DNA of 64,000 bases from Neodiprion pinetum. Taxonomy: Eukaryota > Arthropoda > Insecta > Hymenoptera > Diprionidae. A model generated the notes under the pieces. That model had not been told where the DNA came from and searched no databases. It saw nothing but the letters and a program-made list of their open reading frames with translations. The stretch spans positions 26,612,238-26,676,237 of the forward strand of contig NC_060236.1 in NCBI RefSeq assembly GCF_021155775.2. The letters run 5' to 3'. Shown here in pieces: positions 23,419 through 36,000 of the stretch. Numbering within the stretch: position 1 is the first letter of the stretch; each line of letters starts with the position of its first letter. A program made the translations under genes and the position numbers.

Positions 23419-25020
23419 TTTCTTCCCCGTGCATTAGCGTCGGTATGTTGAATGTCAACTTGTTAGAAAATCTCTTTTCGCTTCCGAAAAGTTTCAGTCG
23501 GCCCTAACCGTTTTATAGCACACTCAGTTGCCTTAGTACGTTAAATATTTATTTGTGCAAATGCATTTTGGCAATAAACAATCCGCATTCTCAGATGCCA
23601 CATACGCGATATTATTTCCATGGAGTATATCGACATTTAAGAGCGCGCTCGTTGCGTGAAAAACCATCGATCGTGCAAAGTGCTCTTAGAATCATGGAGT
23701 ATTAAGTCAACGCGTGAAAGGAGCGATATGACAGACTTGTCATTTGTCAGTATCATCATCGGTTTTTGTCCTAAAAATAATGACAGTGACTAAGGTTTTC
23801 AATTTATGCACAAGTGTGTTCACACTGAGGGTCAGAATCAGGTTAGAATTGAGTTGGAGTCGAGTTGGAATCGAATTACGAATCACAAATCTGAACAGAG
23901 AGGATTGAATTTTTTTAAAATGATTATTTATAACAAAATTTTCAAAGAAATTCCCTAGGATCTAGTAATCCTTAGAGCATATACAGTCCAGAGAGAAATC
24001 TGAGAGGGCCCGCAAAGCGAAAAGCCTGGGACAGACTGGTGAAGCTCGGTTCCGTCGGATCTGTGTGTCCGTTCCGTGAACTAAATTCTCGGCGGGTAAG
24101 CGATGGACGCAGATAACGAAGTATGCTCTGTATTATCTGCTCCACCGCTGAGCTCTCTGTTTTGCTAACCCATCCATGTAAACTCACTCGCACGCGTATT
24201 ACAGAGTGAAACCGTGATATCCCTCGGCTACTCTGCCGCTTATTTCAAAGATTCAGTTGCTTAATATTACAGAAATACAATTTCGGATCTTGCTTCGTAA
24301 ACGGATGCAATACTCTACATGTGATACTGATTCAATTATTTATTATAGTACTACAAATAAATCCAGTATTATAAAAATAAATAAATATTAGTATTATAAA
24401 TAAATAATAAACGAATCGATAATTACTCTCTTTCTCCCCCCTCCGTGCCCCTTACAAGTGAAACAAAAATTTCTTCATTTATATTTTTATAGAAAAAACA
24501 ATTTAGCGAGCAGGTAAACAATTATGTACGATCAAACATGTTGAGCGTGGCAAACGTGTCAAACGTGTAAAACCGAATTTAAAGAATTTTTTTCGTTTTA
24601 TCACTCACGATAACCTTATTTCTTGACCACCTGCTTTTATACAATTATAAATTACGCGTACGCACGTCTTTAATTATTGCTGGAATAAATGTAGTTATAA
24701 TGAAAAGTTGGCCAATTCATTCGTCCATTCGTTGAAATTGTGTGTGTGGAAATCTGTTTAATATATTCGACTTTTTTTCAATTATTTTTCAAGCAATACA
24801 TTATTTGTTAACCATACAGTTAAAGAACGCATTTATGTAGCTATTATTCGCGCTCGATCTTTGGAGTTTTTTCACAAATTCTTGACAACAGACAGATAAA
24901 GCTGTTTCACTCGCTCTCGTTCATTATCACACCCGCTTTTTCGTCTCTACGCGCCCTCCCAATGTTTTATTTGGCATATGCATCTTATTTTCATCTATCA
25001 TTGAATCACCATTTTTTTCT
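23419..25020. other. Intergenic upstream of COG3
   Basis: The COG3 promoter should lie near 23420-23550. No core element is clear. The 17-mer cttagagcatatacagt at 23971-23987 recurs inverted at 29555-29571. The rest is AT-rich without a gene. Confidence 0.45.
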
Positions 25021-25758
25021 CTGCACCTCTATTTTCTAGGTATTGTGGTATTTAACATAATCCATGGCAACTCACCACCATATTTGAAGGAGTTATTTTC
25101 TCTCCAAAATCAAACGAACCATACTTCCCGACAGCAAAAAGCTCACTATTTCCACTTACCTCTACAACGCACGTCTACCTATCGCGATTCATTTTTTCTT
25201 TCTACCATGTATTTTTGGCACTCTCTCCCTGCTGAAGTAGCAACTTCTCCCTCACTTCCAATTCTAAAGGTTCGACTGCACAACTACCTCTTTGCTATAG
25301 ATAAGGTTACGGTTTAGCTATTTTTAATCAAAATTTTAACGTTTTGGCTATTTTAATTTGAATTTTAATTTTAATTTTAATTTCAACTATCATCACATTG
25401 TATCTATCCACAATCCTTTGATCTTTATTTATCTTTATTTTAATTGCATCCTTATTTTTATTTTTATGTTTAATTTTATTTTCGGCACATTATTTCAAAC
25501 TCTTTATTTCGTGTCCTCTTGTAGATGTCCATTACTATTAAGTAATTCTATTACCATTATATCATCTTGATTACTATTATTGAATATTTTTGATATTTAT
25601 TTTTTATACTTATACAAACTATTGTTATTTTGATGTCCTTGAAAACCTTATTTCTGATTGACACTGAATAATTTTATGTAATTTCGTAATTCGCCTCATA
25701 GTACTACCAAGGCTTAATAAAGGTTCAATCAATCAATAAATCAATCAATCAATCAATA
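25021..25758 (+). mobile_element. LINE 3' fragment with TCAA-repeat tail
   Basis: The frame 25045-25317 encodes FNIIHGNSPPYLKELF, RTSTYRDSFF and WHSLPAEVATSPSLPILKVR, the usual C-terminal end of CR1/L2/Jockey-like reverse transcriptases (PPYL, R-Y, W-LP, SL--FK). After an AT-rich 3' UTR the element ends with aaggcttaataaaggttcaa and a (tcaa)n run at about 25719-25758, a tail type typical of such LINEs. The catalytic part is missing (5' truncation). Confidence 0.8.
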
Positions 25759-25776
25759 TCTCTCTCTCTCTCTCTT
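25758..25776 (+). repeat. (TC)n microsatellite
   Basis: Short ctctctctct run directly after the LINE tail. It serves as the polypyrimidine tract of a convincing 3' splice site at 25794. Confidence 0.8.
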
Positions 25777-25794
25777 ATGCTTTTTCCTTCATAG

Positions 25795-26008
25795 ATCAAA
25801 GAAGCTGATGAATACGGTACAATAATTGTACTTAACGATCAAATGCGTAAGAAAATTCGTAAGCAACATGCCGAACAGATCATGATTCTGGTGCGGCAGA
25901 ACGGAATGACTTGTTCACAGAGAAACAAAATAAGGAAGAAAATAATGAAAACGGGTTATTCATTTTTATTTTTTATTTCGATTTTGATTTTAATTTTCAA
26001 ACCTTGAA
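25795..26008 (+). other. Exon-like open frame, unidentified
   Basis: Right after a pyrimidine tract and ttcatag, an open frame starts exactly at the AG: IKEADEYGTIIVLNDQMRKK, then IRKQHAEQIMILVRQNGMTC, and runs to TGA at 26006-26008. The first roughly 45 residues look like real protein (charged, helix-like); the remainder becomes low-complexity and overlaps the repeat at 26007. An in-frame TAG sits immediately upstream, so it can only be used as an internal or terminal exon. I cannot name the family. It may be an exon of an unannotated gene or a remnant of one. Confidence 0.35.
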
Positions 26009-26330
26009 TCGCGAAAATCTCGAAAACGGTGATAAATGGCGCAAAAATAGCAATAATTCGGGATCAGCAGGTTTTATATTATCTGATTTTATTAATAACA
26101 CCTATTATTTACAGAATTCCGACTACACGAATATAAAATCGCGAATATCTCGAGAACGGTGATAGATAGCGCAAAAATAGTAATAATTCGGGATCGGTGG
26201 GTTCGATTTTATCTAATTTCATAAACAACTCCAATTAATTCACAGAATTTCGATGACAGAAATCTAAAATCGCGAATATCTCGAGAACGGTTACGGATAC
26301 GGCAAAAATAGGGAAAATTCGCGATCACTC
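26007..26330 (+). repeat. About 130-bp tandem repeat, 2.5 units
   Basis: Units begin with aatcgcgaatatctcgagaa at 26007, 26137 and 26268 and continue with cggtgatagata and gcaaaaatag, then a variable AT-rich part ending tttacagaattccga. The same family recurs at 28753 and 28890. Confidence 0.85.
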
Positions 26331-26408
26331 GGAGGGGGGACATAATTTATGATCATTATAATGTAAGAATTCCCAATAACCCAGAAAACTCTCAAGGTGC
26401 AAACTCAC

Positions 26409-26456
26409 CAATGTAGCTGAGAACTGGAAAATTTACTCCGAAGTCTCTGCTTAAAT
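26409..26456 (-). other. Candidate 48-bp exon
   Basis: On the minus strand tttgcag precedes and gtgagttt follows a 48-bp stretch that in one phase encodes DLSRDFGVNFPVLSYIG (first and last codons split). Both splice sites are close to consensus and the length is an exact multiple of three. No partner exon could be joined in phase: the only nearby upstream signal, aaaaa with gtgagtg at about 26800, gives a stop. The family is not recognised. Confidence 0.3.
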
Positions 26457-28750
26457 CTGCAAAGAACAAAATAGAACATATCAATTAATTTAGGATGTTG
26501 CCTTTTCAGTTTTCAATGTCATCATCACTGTTGTCCAGTTTTCATAATAACGTATAGCGTGTTATGCAAGAACAAAAGTTCGGCTTGACATGTAGCACTT
26601 TGGATTATCAATCAATAATTGAAGTCAGCATTGTTACCTCGACGCAGGGCTGCTCAACACTTACAGTATTTCCATGCATATAGTATTTCACGTAGCATCT
26701 CATGTTTATTGGTGAAACGACGCACTTGTCACGTCATTTAGATTTCCACTCATCACTTGTAATCCAAAAATCCGCACTGCAATAACACTTGATTCTACAC
26801 TCACTTTTTGTACTGTTGCTGTCTGTTTCGACCGACTGAATAAACTTGCTAATAATGCAACTGCGCATTTGCCGAAAATCGGCCAAAGAAATAATAAAAT
26901 TGACACACGACTCATCGAAAAAAAGTAGACTTCACTGAAATCTGAAGTTGTACAAAACAATGAAAACTCGAGACACGAAACACACTGATCGAACAACGCG
27001 ACACAACTTGATCAACACGGTTTTAATGTTGAACTGATACCGGTAACACGTGATTTCGCCCCGAACGCTCGGAAACGACTGATGCCGCACGGCGCTCAGA
27101 AGAGTCTTGTATCCATTCTCTGAATCACGGAAGATAATAATTCTCCCTCCATCTTTGTTACTCTTCCCATGGAGTGGGGGTTGATTCGATTCGATAGCGA
27201 AACTTTATAAATTTCCAGAGACCATTCTTGCTGCTGCATGGAAAATTGAAAAACTTATAAAGTACATACATATAGCAAAATATTATGTGTAAGTACTATA
27301 TTAATAATAAAATAGGAAAAATTTGTCACATCTGTAATGAAATCACAAATATTTCAATATGTGAAGCCTGTTATATTGTAATAAAAATTATAAAAGTCCT
27401 TTGATAAGTTCACCTTTTTGTTACAAGTTCACGTAAAAGTCACGATCCTAAAATAAAGTGCACAAACCATTGGCGTTCCTTTAATACGACAAAAACATTG
27501 ACATCGTCGGTAATGTAGTTTCCTACGACATTTCTACACCATTGCGGTCGTGCTGTGATCGGTCACGTATTTAAATCCCATTGACATGCTGCGCGATCAT
27601 ACATGACGATTCGGAATACGGATATCAATTGTATCTCCCTATGCGATCAGTATTGATCGATTCTGTTTATAACACTGCAATTCCTGTAACAAAAGGTGAG
27701 CAAATTTGTTGGTATGTTTAGCGAACAAAATGTGGAAGTACAATCTAACTTCCACAGTATTATAAACTTGTTGATAGTTCCATATTCTCAAATCTATACA
27801 AATATTGACATCCGAATTATCAATTTTAATTCTTATTCTGTCACAGGGGTCACCTTCTCAAGAACGGAAGGAGATACGGCAGAGCTAACTGAATTTTAGC
27901 GGGTTTAATAAAGAGGGAAGTATAAGATGCATGTTCAGTGCCTAAGCGTCGTTTTGTGCCCGTGTCATTGCGATCTCCGTGCGAGCCGCGCTCGAACGAT
28001 TCGTCTCCGCAGGGATGCCAAATCTCGCGTAGATGAGGAGGCGAGCGCGCATCCCGCATTTTTTAAAAACAGTCAAGTTAAGTCGTCCGTCTAGTGACGA
28101 TCGTGAGTGACGCCGTGCGTTCTCTCGTACCACGACCAAAAGACGAGAGGCCCAAATATACTCTCGTATACGTTCGCTCTACGGAGTAAGGTAGATGAGT
28201 ACGGCCCGAGTGTCTCTCATTCTACACGGGACCGAGTGCCCATACACGCATACTAAGGGTCTTGCACCCTTTCATCATACAACGAGCCCGAGCGCTCTTG
28301 GTGTACTACCAACACCAATCATACTCTCATACACGTTCGCTCCTCGGAGTAAGGCAAACGCAAATCATACGAAATTCGATCGAATCGAATAAAACAAAAA
28401 TCGCAGTACGAAACGCACTCGAGATCGCGGTGGCATGAGCCAAACGGGCTGTAACCGGCATATACCCATTCATATACACAATCGACACATGCTTTTATAC
28501 GTTTACAAATACACGTTCATACTTCGTGGGTTTTTATGCCGCAAGGCTTTTCCCACAAGAGCCAATAAAAATTCATAATTCGATGGCTCAAACGCGAGAG
28601 TTTTTTTATTCAAGAAACCTCAACCTCTATCCTTCATACTAATAAAAAAGGTTCAATTCAAAACTACGAGGCAACTTCGCCTATGAAGAAGCTTCGACTA
28701 TACAATGCAGTTCAGAAAACCGTCATATTAATAATCCAGGATTCGGATAT
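26457..28750. other. Intergenic, no firm gene
   Basis: A minus frame at 26706-26996 has a hydrophobic start (MSRVSILLFLWPIFGKCAVA) resembling a signal peptide, but no domain. Around 28159-28192 and 28323-28360 a short direct repeat occurs (acgttcgctc, cggagtaaggta). The hairpin at 28526-28556 is listed separately. Confidence 0.4.
28526..28556 (+). other. Hairpin with GCAA loop
   Basis: gtggg ... cccac encloses gcc-gcaa-ggc, giving an outer 5-bp and an inner 3-bp stem with U-rich bulges and a GNRA tetraloop. A ccaataaaaattc sequence follows at about 28561. It could be the end of a decayed retroelement or an RNA feature; the function is unknown. Confidence 0.4.
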
Positions 28751-28945
28751 TCAATCGCGAATATCTCGAGAACGGTGATAGATACCGAAAAAATAGCCGA
28801 AATTCGGAATCAGGTGGGGGGAGTTTATAATTTTATATTGTAATTAATAAATCCTATTACTTTACAGAATTCCGATTACAAAAATCTAAAATCGCGAATA
28901 TCTCGAGAACGGTGATAGATACGGCAAAACTAGCGATATTTTGGA
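28750..28945 (+). repeat. Second locus of the about 130-bp repeat
   Basis: Two units starting at 28753 and 28890 (aatcgcgaatatctcgagaa, cggtgatagata) with the same internal tttacagaattccgattaca as at 26.0-26.3 kb and in the same orientation. Confidence 0.85.
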
Positions 28946-30046
28946 GGTTTCCTATAGGCGAAATATCGTAGCTGTCTGTATCATGAATTAACATCTTGAT
29001 TCACTTCCAGACCTGTTTGCGTCCCGCAACTTGTTCTTTAGACTCAGCGACGCCAGAATATCGGCCCGCGAATCTTGCGTCAACAAAATCGCGGACCCAG
29101 TTCGGGACCTAGAAGCCTGACAATGATTTGCAATGATAACTGAAAATGAAGAAGACCGTCTGTATGAGGTTGAGATTATCAAACGATGAGAATGAATGTT
29201 TGCATTTGGACTGATGAGACTATCATTTGATATTTGCTTCTCCGTTGAATTTTTTATTACGTAGGTTGAATATTTTCCGACATCGACCACGGTATTGCGG
29301 TACCATACTATTCTTTTGTGACAATTCACGCTCCGTAAAAATAAGCAGCAGCATAACCTCAATCCACGGCTTTACACACGAGAGATTTACAGCTTTTGTT
29401 TCATTTCGTGTACGTTGGCGCCCTGTTCAACAGACGAAAACATCGCCGCGATTTTCGGGGCGATTTCAGCGACCAATGAAATTGAATTATTTGACGCATG
29501 CGCAATGTATGTATAGTTTCAAGAGATTGTCCGGGTTAAGACCGTGGTCCGGGTACTGTATATGCTCTAAGAAGTAATAGAGCTCTCACGCAGGCGCAAT
29601 AAGTCTCTGCCATAGTGAGAAAGACAGAATATTTTGTTCTCTCTTTTTATCCAACGCTACCTAACAACCAAGGCTCCTCCATTTCTATAAGGTTTATAAT
29701 ACTCCGTGACTTCGAGGTTGTTTTGACTTTTAAGGTTATGTAAGTCCTAGTAGATCTGAGGGTGTGAGAGAGGATTGCGTTTAGTTAGTATTTATTCATT
29801 TATTATTTGCGGCGCTGTCGTTTGTTGAACGTGTCTCATCACTCAGGCACAACGGAACTATGTAGAAAAAAAGACATGCCGTTGAAAACAGAGAAATAAT
29901 AACAAAGGGTAACATTAATGGTGGAAGAAGGACATACCTATCTGCATATCCCATTCCGTACAATTTTGTAGATGAACGAACCAGAATTGAAAGAATTGTT
30001 GCACCGTATGTTGTAAACTATATATCTGAGTTACTGTAACATACAA
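28946..30046. other. Intergenic and FNBP4 upstream region
   Basis: The minus frame 28988-29116 after a tgtcag acceptor reads ASRSRTGSAILLTQDSRADI and ends GSESRC-stop; it looks protein-like but is an orphan. The FNBP4 promoter and 5' UTR should fall in about 29600-30046; no TATA was identified. Confidence 0.35.
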
Positions 30047-33000
30047 ATGAAGAGACGACAGCGGAGGCCCGTTTTGGATATCAATAGCGAACAATCAGAA
30101 TCTCCTCGGGGACGCTGGCAAAGTAATTACAATTTCCATTGGATTGTTAAAATGCATCTTTTTGTTTTGTCGCTAACTGTATCATCGATTATCAAATTCC
30201 AGCGAAAATTCCATAGCAATGCATTTTGGCTCTGAATAGAGCCTGCGATAAAATATTATCTTAAGTGAATTTTCGTTTGTAAAGGTAACTTACATCAGTA
30301 CATGTTTCACTATCTCAATAAACTTGTATAAAACTTTTGTAAACCATGTGGTATTCTTGTAATTTTGTCACAATCTTTAGTTCATGTTTATTCTTTTATT
30401 TTGACTTGAGTCATGACGGTTTTTTTTTTCAAAGTTGAGGCAAAAATTAACATTTCTTTCAAGATTTCAGACCGTCATTTTATTTTTGCCAACTGTTCAA
30501 TTCTAATTCTCTTAATTTTTTAAAATCAATTAATTTCATTGTTCATGCGTCAGTTTTACTTTATTTATTTCTAACCAGAAATATATAGCTTACATTATTC
30601 AAGTGTAGTGGTAAAAAAAACCGAGATAGTGTCCAATTTTTTTACAAATAAAAGTCTTTTATTTTTTATGTATGGCTTTAACCAGGTATCTGTTAGTAAA
30701 AAAATTTAGGCAATAGCGTAATAATTTTTTTGTAAAATTATAGACAAATATCAACAGATCGCTGTTGATCACCCAGAACAAAATGGAAACCCGAATAATC
30801 CATTGGCCAGTTTACTTGGCCAGTATAACTCGGACAGTGAAACCGAAGATGTGAAACAAGAATCCAATCAACTGAATGATAAAGTTAACGACTTTTTAAA
30901 GGTCATTCTTGATTACTTAATCTACCTTGAGTCTAAGTCTAACTTGAGTATTTTGGATCTGTATTTTTATTCCATAGTTTATCATCATTGTTGCTTGTAC
31001 AAATGGAAAAATTTAGAAATGGTTTTGCAGGAAATTCAAATGATCATCCCGGACACTGTTAATTCTAACAATACTAAGAAAACGACCGATCCAACGATTC
31101 CATCACAGCGGAGTAGTCAGCCTGGGCAAAATGAAACCTCAAACAGCCGTAATAATTTTATAAACTTGAAATTCACTACAGAGATCATTCAGATGTTTAA
31201 AAATTAAATGAAATTTTTATACTTAGATAACGCACACTTTTTTTACAATTCTCTGAAGCATTAATATTAGAGTTTTAAAAATGTTTGCACTGTTCACTTT
31301 TTTTTTTTACTGTTCTTATAGCCTGGCAAGAATGTTTCGATGAGACAACAGGTTACCCGTATTACTGGCACATTGAAACAAACGAAGTAACTTGGGAAAT
31401 GCCAAGTGAAATGAGATTACACCGGGAAAAATCCTCTCAAGTTAATCAGAATCAGAATCAGGTCGCAATACAGCATCAAACTCATCCTGCTCACACCCAA
31501 GTACAATGGCCAAATTTTCTGCCAAACACATGTAAGCGACTGATGTCAATTACAATTAAAAACTTTTATTAAATATTTTACACACTGTAGCATTAACTGT
31601 AATTTCCGTAAAAAATACTATTCGTTCGCTTTTTCATCACTACACCTGTATTATTAGATCCAGAACTGCAAACCAACATTCCAGAGGGAATGATACCCAA
31701 AGAAGTCGTTGCTAGAAATAGAAATAGACAAGTTGGTATATCTAGAGGGAATCAACCAAGTACTGAACTCACTACTGAAGCTCCAAAAAAAACTGGGCCA
31801 AAGGATGATGAATCTGACGATGAGTACGATCTTTCGAAATTTCGGCTATTTTTTTTTAACTGCATTTGCATTACGTTGTCCTGTTTACTAACATCAAGAT
31901 TTTTTTGCAGGAAAATTGAAATGATAACGTCGTTTGGCGATGATGAAAGTGAGTCTGACGGAAGCGACAGTGATTCTGCATTGAAAAAATCAACATGTGA
32001 CAAAGTCTCTGCCCAAAAAATTCATAAATTGAAAGAAGTTTGTAAGAATTCCCTGTCCGAAGTCGAGGAAAGTCCTTCTATTGGTCCTTTTCTTCCACTG
32101 GAAATCATTCCCATGATACACGGACCTGAGAACGTTAGTGAAAATGGTAATAGTCATGTAGATAATGGTATAGAAAGTGTTACCAAAGCCGAGGGAAGGG
32201 ATGAAAATGTATATTCGAGCAGAAAAATTGAGAATTCTTTAGTGAACCAAAAGGTGACTGTTAAGTCTGAGGATAGTGAAGAAGAGAATATATTAATGAG
32301 ACTCAAGAACCAGGCAAAGCTGCTACAGTCATTGGGAGGTGAGGTTCCAGAGTCTGTTGAAACTTTGATAAAGGATGAAGTAAACGATCAGGCAGAAAAT
32401 CTGGAACAAGATGACATAATTTCACAGATAGAGAAAGAGATGCCCGTGGATCACGCGAGAAATTTTAGTTCTATTAGTAAAATGAAATCAGAAACATTGA
32501 AGGGCTTGAGTAGCGAATCATCCAGACTACAAGAGACTAAGAAAAACAAGGATATCAAAATCTCACTTGTTGCTGGGTACAGCGACGACTCCGACTTTGA
32601 GGAGGAAACTTCACCCAAGAAAACTGGGAATGCTCAACCACTATTTCCAATAATGTCCAACTATACCGGCAAAGAGAATTCTGATAATGTGTTGCACAGT
32701 ACACTGAAAGTTTCCGACGAATTTAATCCTGCAAAGGATGTTTCTGTGGTTAATTTAGGAATAAAAGGTGCAGAACAGAAGCAATGGGATTTTGTTAATG
32801 CTGGTAAATTATCGAACAGCAGTGCAGAGGACGCAGACAATGCAGACGGCGATTCAAGAGGAACAACTGATAATACGAGTCAGTCAGCGCTGAATGGACA
32901 AGAAAGCTTAGAATCTGGTGAAACTAGGACAACCAGATTGGACCCTGAATTAAGCCGTCAACAAACTTTTTTGGAGAACTTGGAAATGCCAGTTAAAGGA

Positions 33001-36000
33001 TTTCAGCGAAAAAAACGAATTGCTTTTGATGGTATATTTTTTACACCTTCACATTCTGCTTGATTCTTCATTTACTTCTTGTGAGAAATAATTGCAGAGA
33101 GCATCTGCGTTATATTACACTTTATCATAACAATTGATGTGAATCAATTGAAATTTTCTTACTAACCGCACTAAAATTCATACACTTTTTACAGTTGTGC
33201 CAAACAAAATAAGCAAACCACAGTCGGAGTCTGTGACAAATCAGGCTTCGAGAACTGAACCCTCATCTTTAACTTTTTCGACAACTGGAACATCTCTGGA
33301 TGAGTCAGAACGCCATGGGTTTGGATTTCATAAAGAATCTAAGGCGCAACCAGACGTTGAGACTGGAGATTCCTCCGGAGAAGTTTCAAGAGATAGAATT
33401 ACCAGCAACAAACAAAAAACAGATAAAGAAACTAGTCAATCAAACAAATGCATAAGCTTTGTCAAGGGAGAAACGACTGAGAGCTCTATCAGTACAGAGG
33501 AAAATGTCAAGTCTGAAGTAGATAAACCAATTGTTGACAATAAACAGTTAAAAGAAATGACTGAGATTGTTATGGAAAAAATTAAATTTCTCTCTGAGGG
33601 AAGCCAGAATCTTTCGGCCATTCAAATAATGGTGATACAGCTCCAAGTAAGATTCCTATACCTTTTTGGTAGAACAATTTTAATTTCCATTCGCAATCGC
33701 ATGTTCGGTTATCCAGATCAATCACTGTTCAAGTCTAAAGCAACATTTTCAATAGAAATTTCAAATTCAACAGACCTTGGTTGGCGCATGGGAGGCAGGA
33801 GACTTGAAGGAAGGCTACTTGCATGAGTGGTTGAAGGGTACGGGACTTGAGTTGGGCAGATTAGAGCAGGCAGCTGCGCCTCCGGGATGGGATTGCCACT
33901 GGGATAGGTAGAGTATCTCACACACACCGTTAATACACGTGATATTCACCTGCTGCAAGTTTTTGCGGCTATAGAGCTGGTAAAAAGTACAGATTTGCCG
34001 AAAAGATTCCACTTACGTCTTAATTTTCGGTGCTCATTTTATTTCTTTCTCATTGTTCCCAACGATTTCATCATCTGCAAACTGCAAGAAGATGGAAGAA
34101 CAATTGTCACGAGTTTTCGGGAAAAAACTCCGCATGACCACCACAAAAAATAGTTTCACATAACTTCTTCTAGATCGAATAACTGAAACTTGGATGACAC
34201 TTTGTGACCAATTTTAAATACGATATTGAGCAACGAGTTTTCAGATATCCAACCGAAATAATTATCTTCGTGATTTATGCTTTGTCTTGCTGTTTTAGGT
34301 CATCGGGAAGCGATCATGATTTCAGTGGAAGACATCGGATTGCCAGAGTGCGGGATATTTTACAATGTTTTAGAGCATAAAAACTAAAATAAATTCATTC
34401 GTGCTTCGCTTACTAGCAGAGCCAAATCAAATTTACCAATTATAAACAATTCCTAGATAGCAAAAGGCGAATATCCTGGTTTCTTCAAATGCAAATTTCT
34501 TTTTCTTTACTCAGCATGAAAAAGCAAAAGAAATTTCATCTACATTTTCAAAGAGGTTTTTTTTTTTTGATTTTCTCTTTGCGTGTTTCAAGATACTCCT
34601 GCGATATTTCAAATTCTTCTCTGTGACTTTAATATCAATTTTTTCATGTTATATTTCTGATAAATGTAATTAGGAATTTAACACATGAAAAAAATAAATA
34701 AATAAATAAATAAATAAGAAGGAAGGTTCCTTCTTGGCGAACCGCAACGCAGGTAGGGGTATCAATGGATTATGTTACTACTGTTTAAAAAAAAAAAAAA
34801 AAAAAAGTTGCACAAGACGTGCAGACGAGTAAATAAACGATTAAAATCTACCCAATATTCTCACACATTATTTTCCTTCTCGGGGGGATGTTTTTAGATC
34901 GCATAAACGATACTACTATCGCAACTCTGTCACTGGGGAGGCTCAATGGACATATCCAGAGGCTGATGTTGTTGGCGGTACTGAAGAAATGGACTTGTGC
35001 ACCACGCCACCTCCCCCAGAGGACGAGGGTCTGCAGCTAATCGGTACATATATTTTCATTAATTAAAATGACAATTGGAGAAAAAAAAAAATCAGCCTCT
35101 CAAAATCCACAGAATGTCTTTCGAGATTTTGGATGATAAAATCAAAGAGAAAGTGATTGCAAAATCACAAAAAGCGTCTGTAATCACTGACTTCTTGTTA
35201 CAGAAGAGGCGTCAAATGAAACTGAGCAGAAACCTAAATTGGATTCAATGCCATTAATTATTACTGGCGACAACAAAATCATCCAGGTAACCAAGGACGA
35301 GTATAAAAGCTTAGAGGCTCCACCTCCACCTCAGATTTCAAGTCCAAGTCCTCCGCCACCGCCGCGAATATTTGCAGCCGACTTGAAGAAAGGTAAAAAA
35401 CGACGAGGAAGTACCAGTGAGCGGAGTTTAGACTCAAAAAAAGAAAAAACAGGTAAATGAATATCATGTCTTTAACAATTATGCTTGAAAATCTTGAATG
35501 TAAGAATGGTAATAAATTGCTTAATGGTTACATGTTCTTAATGTTGGCTATTTTTTACAGAGACGGCAGGTTCTTTGTCCGATGGAAACGTCAGTGTGGA
35601 TCCCCCGCTGCCCTCGTCTCCCCCCAAGAACCCTTCTCAGCCTCCACTTCCTCCGACTCCTCCTCATCCTGCGGTTATTCCAAACCCACCTAGCAGTGAA
35701 CCCTTACCTCCAGGTGTCGACCCTAAAGATATGCCTTATCCTCTGCCGGCTGTAACTGCGGTGGAGCAGAGCGTTGTCTACCCTGGGCCAACGCAGCAGA
35801 CAAATCCGATTTACGCAGCAACGATCAGTGATCGAGGGATAGCTGTTCCAATTATTGATCACCGGTCGACGATCATTCAAGGACAACTAATGCACTACCC
35901 AACGTATCAGCATTTGCACAATGTAAGATGATCTAATTAATCATTGCTGAGGTAGAGAAAGTTTAGAAAAACAAAATCGGGGAACAGTGAAATAATTGAA

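Noticed and set aside
26706..26996. Secreted protein with signal peptide on the minus strand
   Set aside because: Hydrophobic start only; no domain, and splicing to the 48-bp candidate exon creates a stop.
30803..30805. FNBP4 start at MASLLGQ
   Set aside because: The codon is TTG; an upstream ATG exon (30047-30122) joins exactly in phase and resembles the family N-terminus.
33647..33826. Continuation of FNBP4 beyond 33646 in the same frame
   Set aside because: The donor gtaaga at 33647 and the next exon at 33774 in another frame give the WW2 lead-in; the readthrough loses homology.
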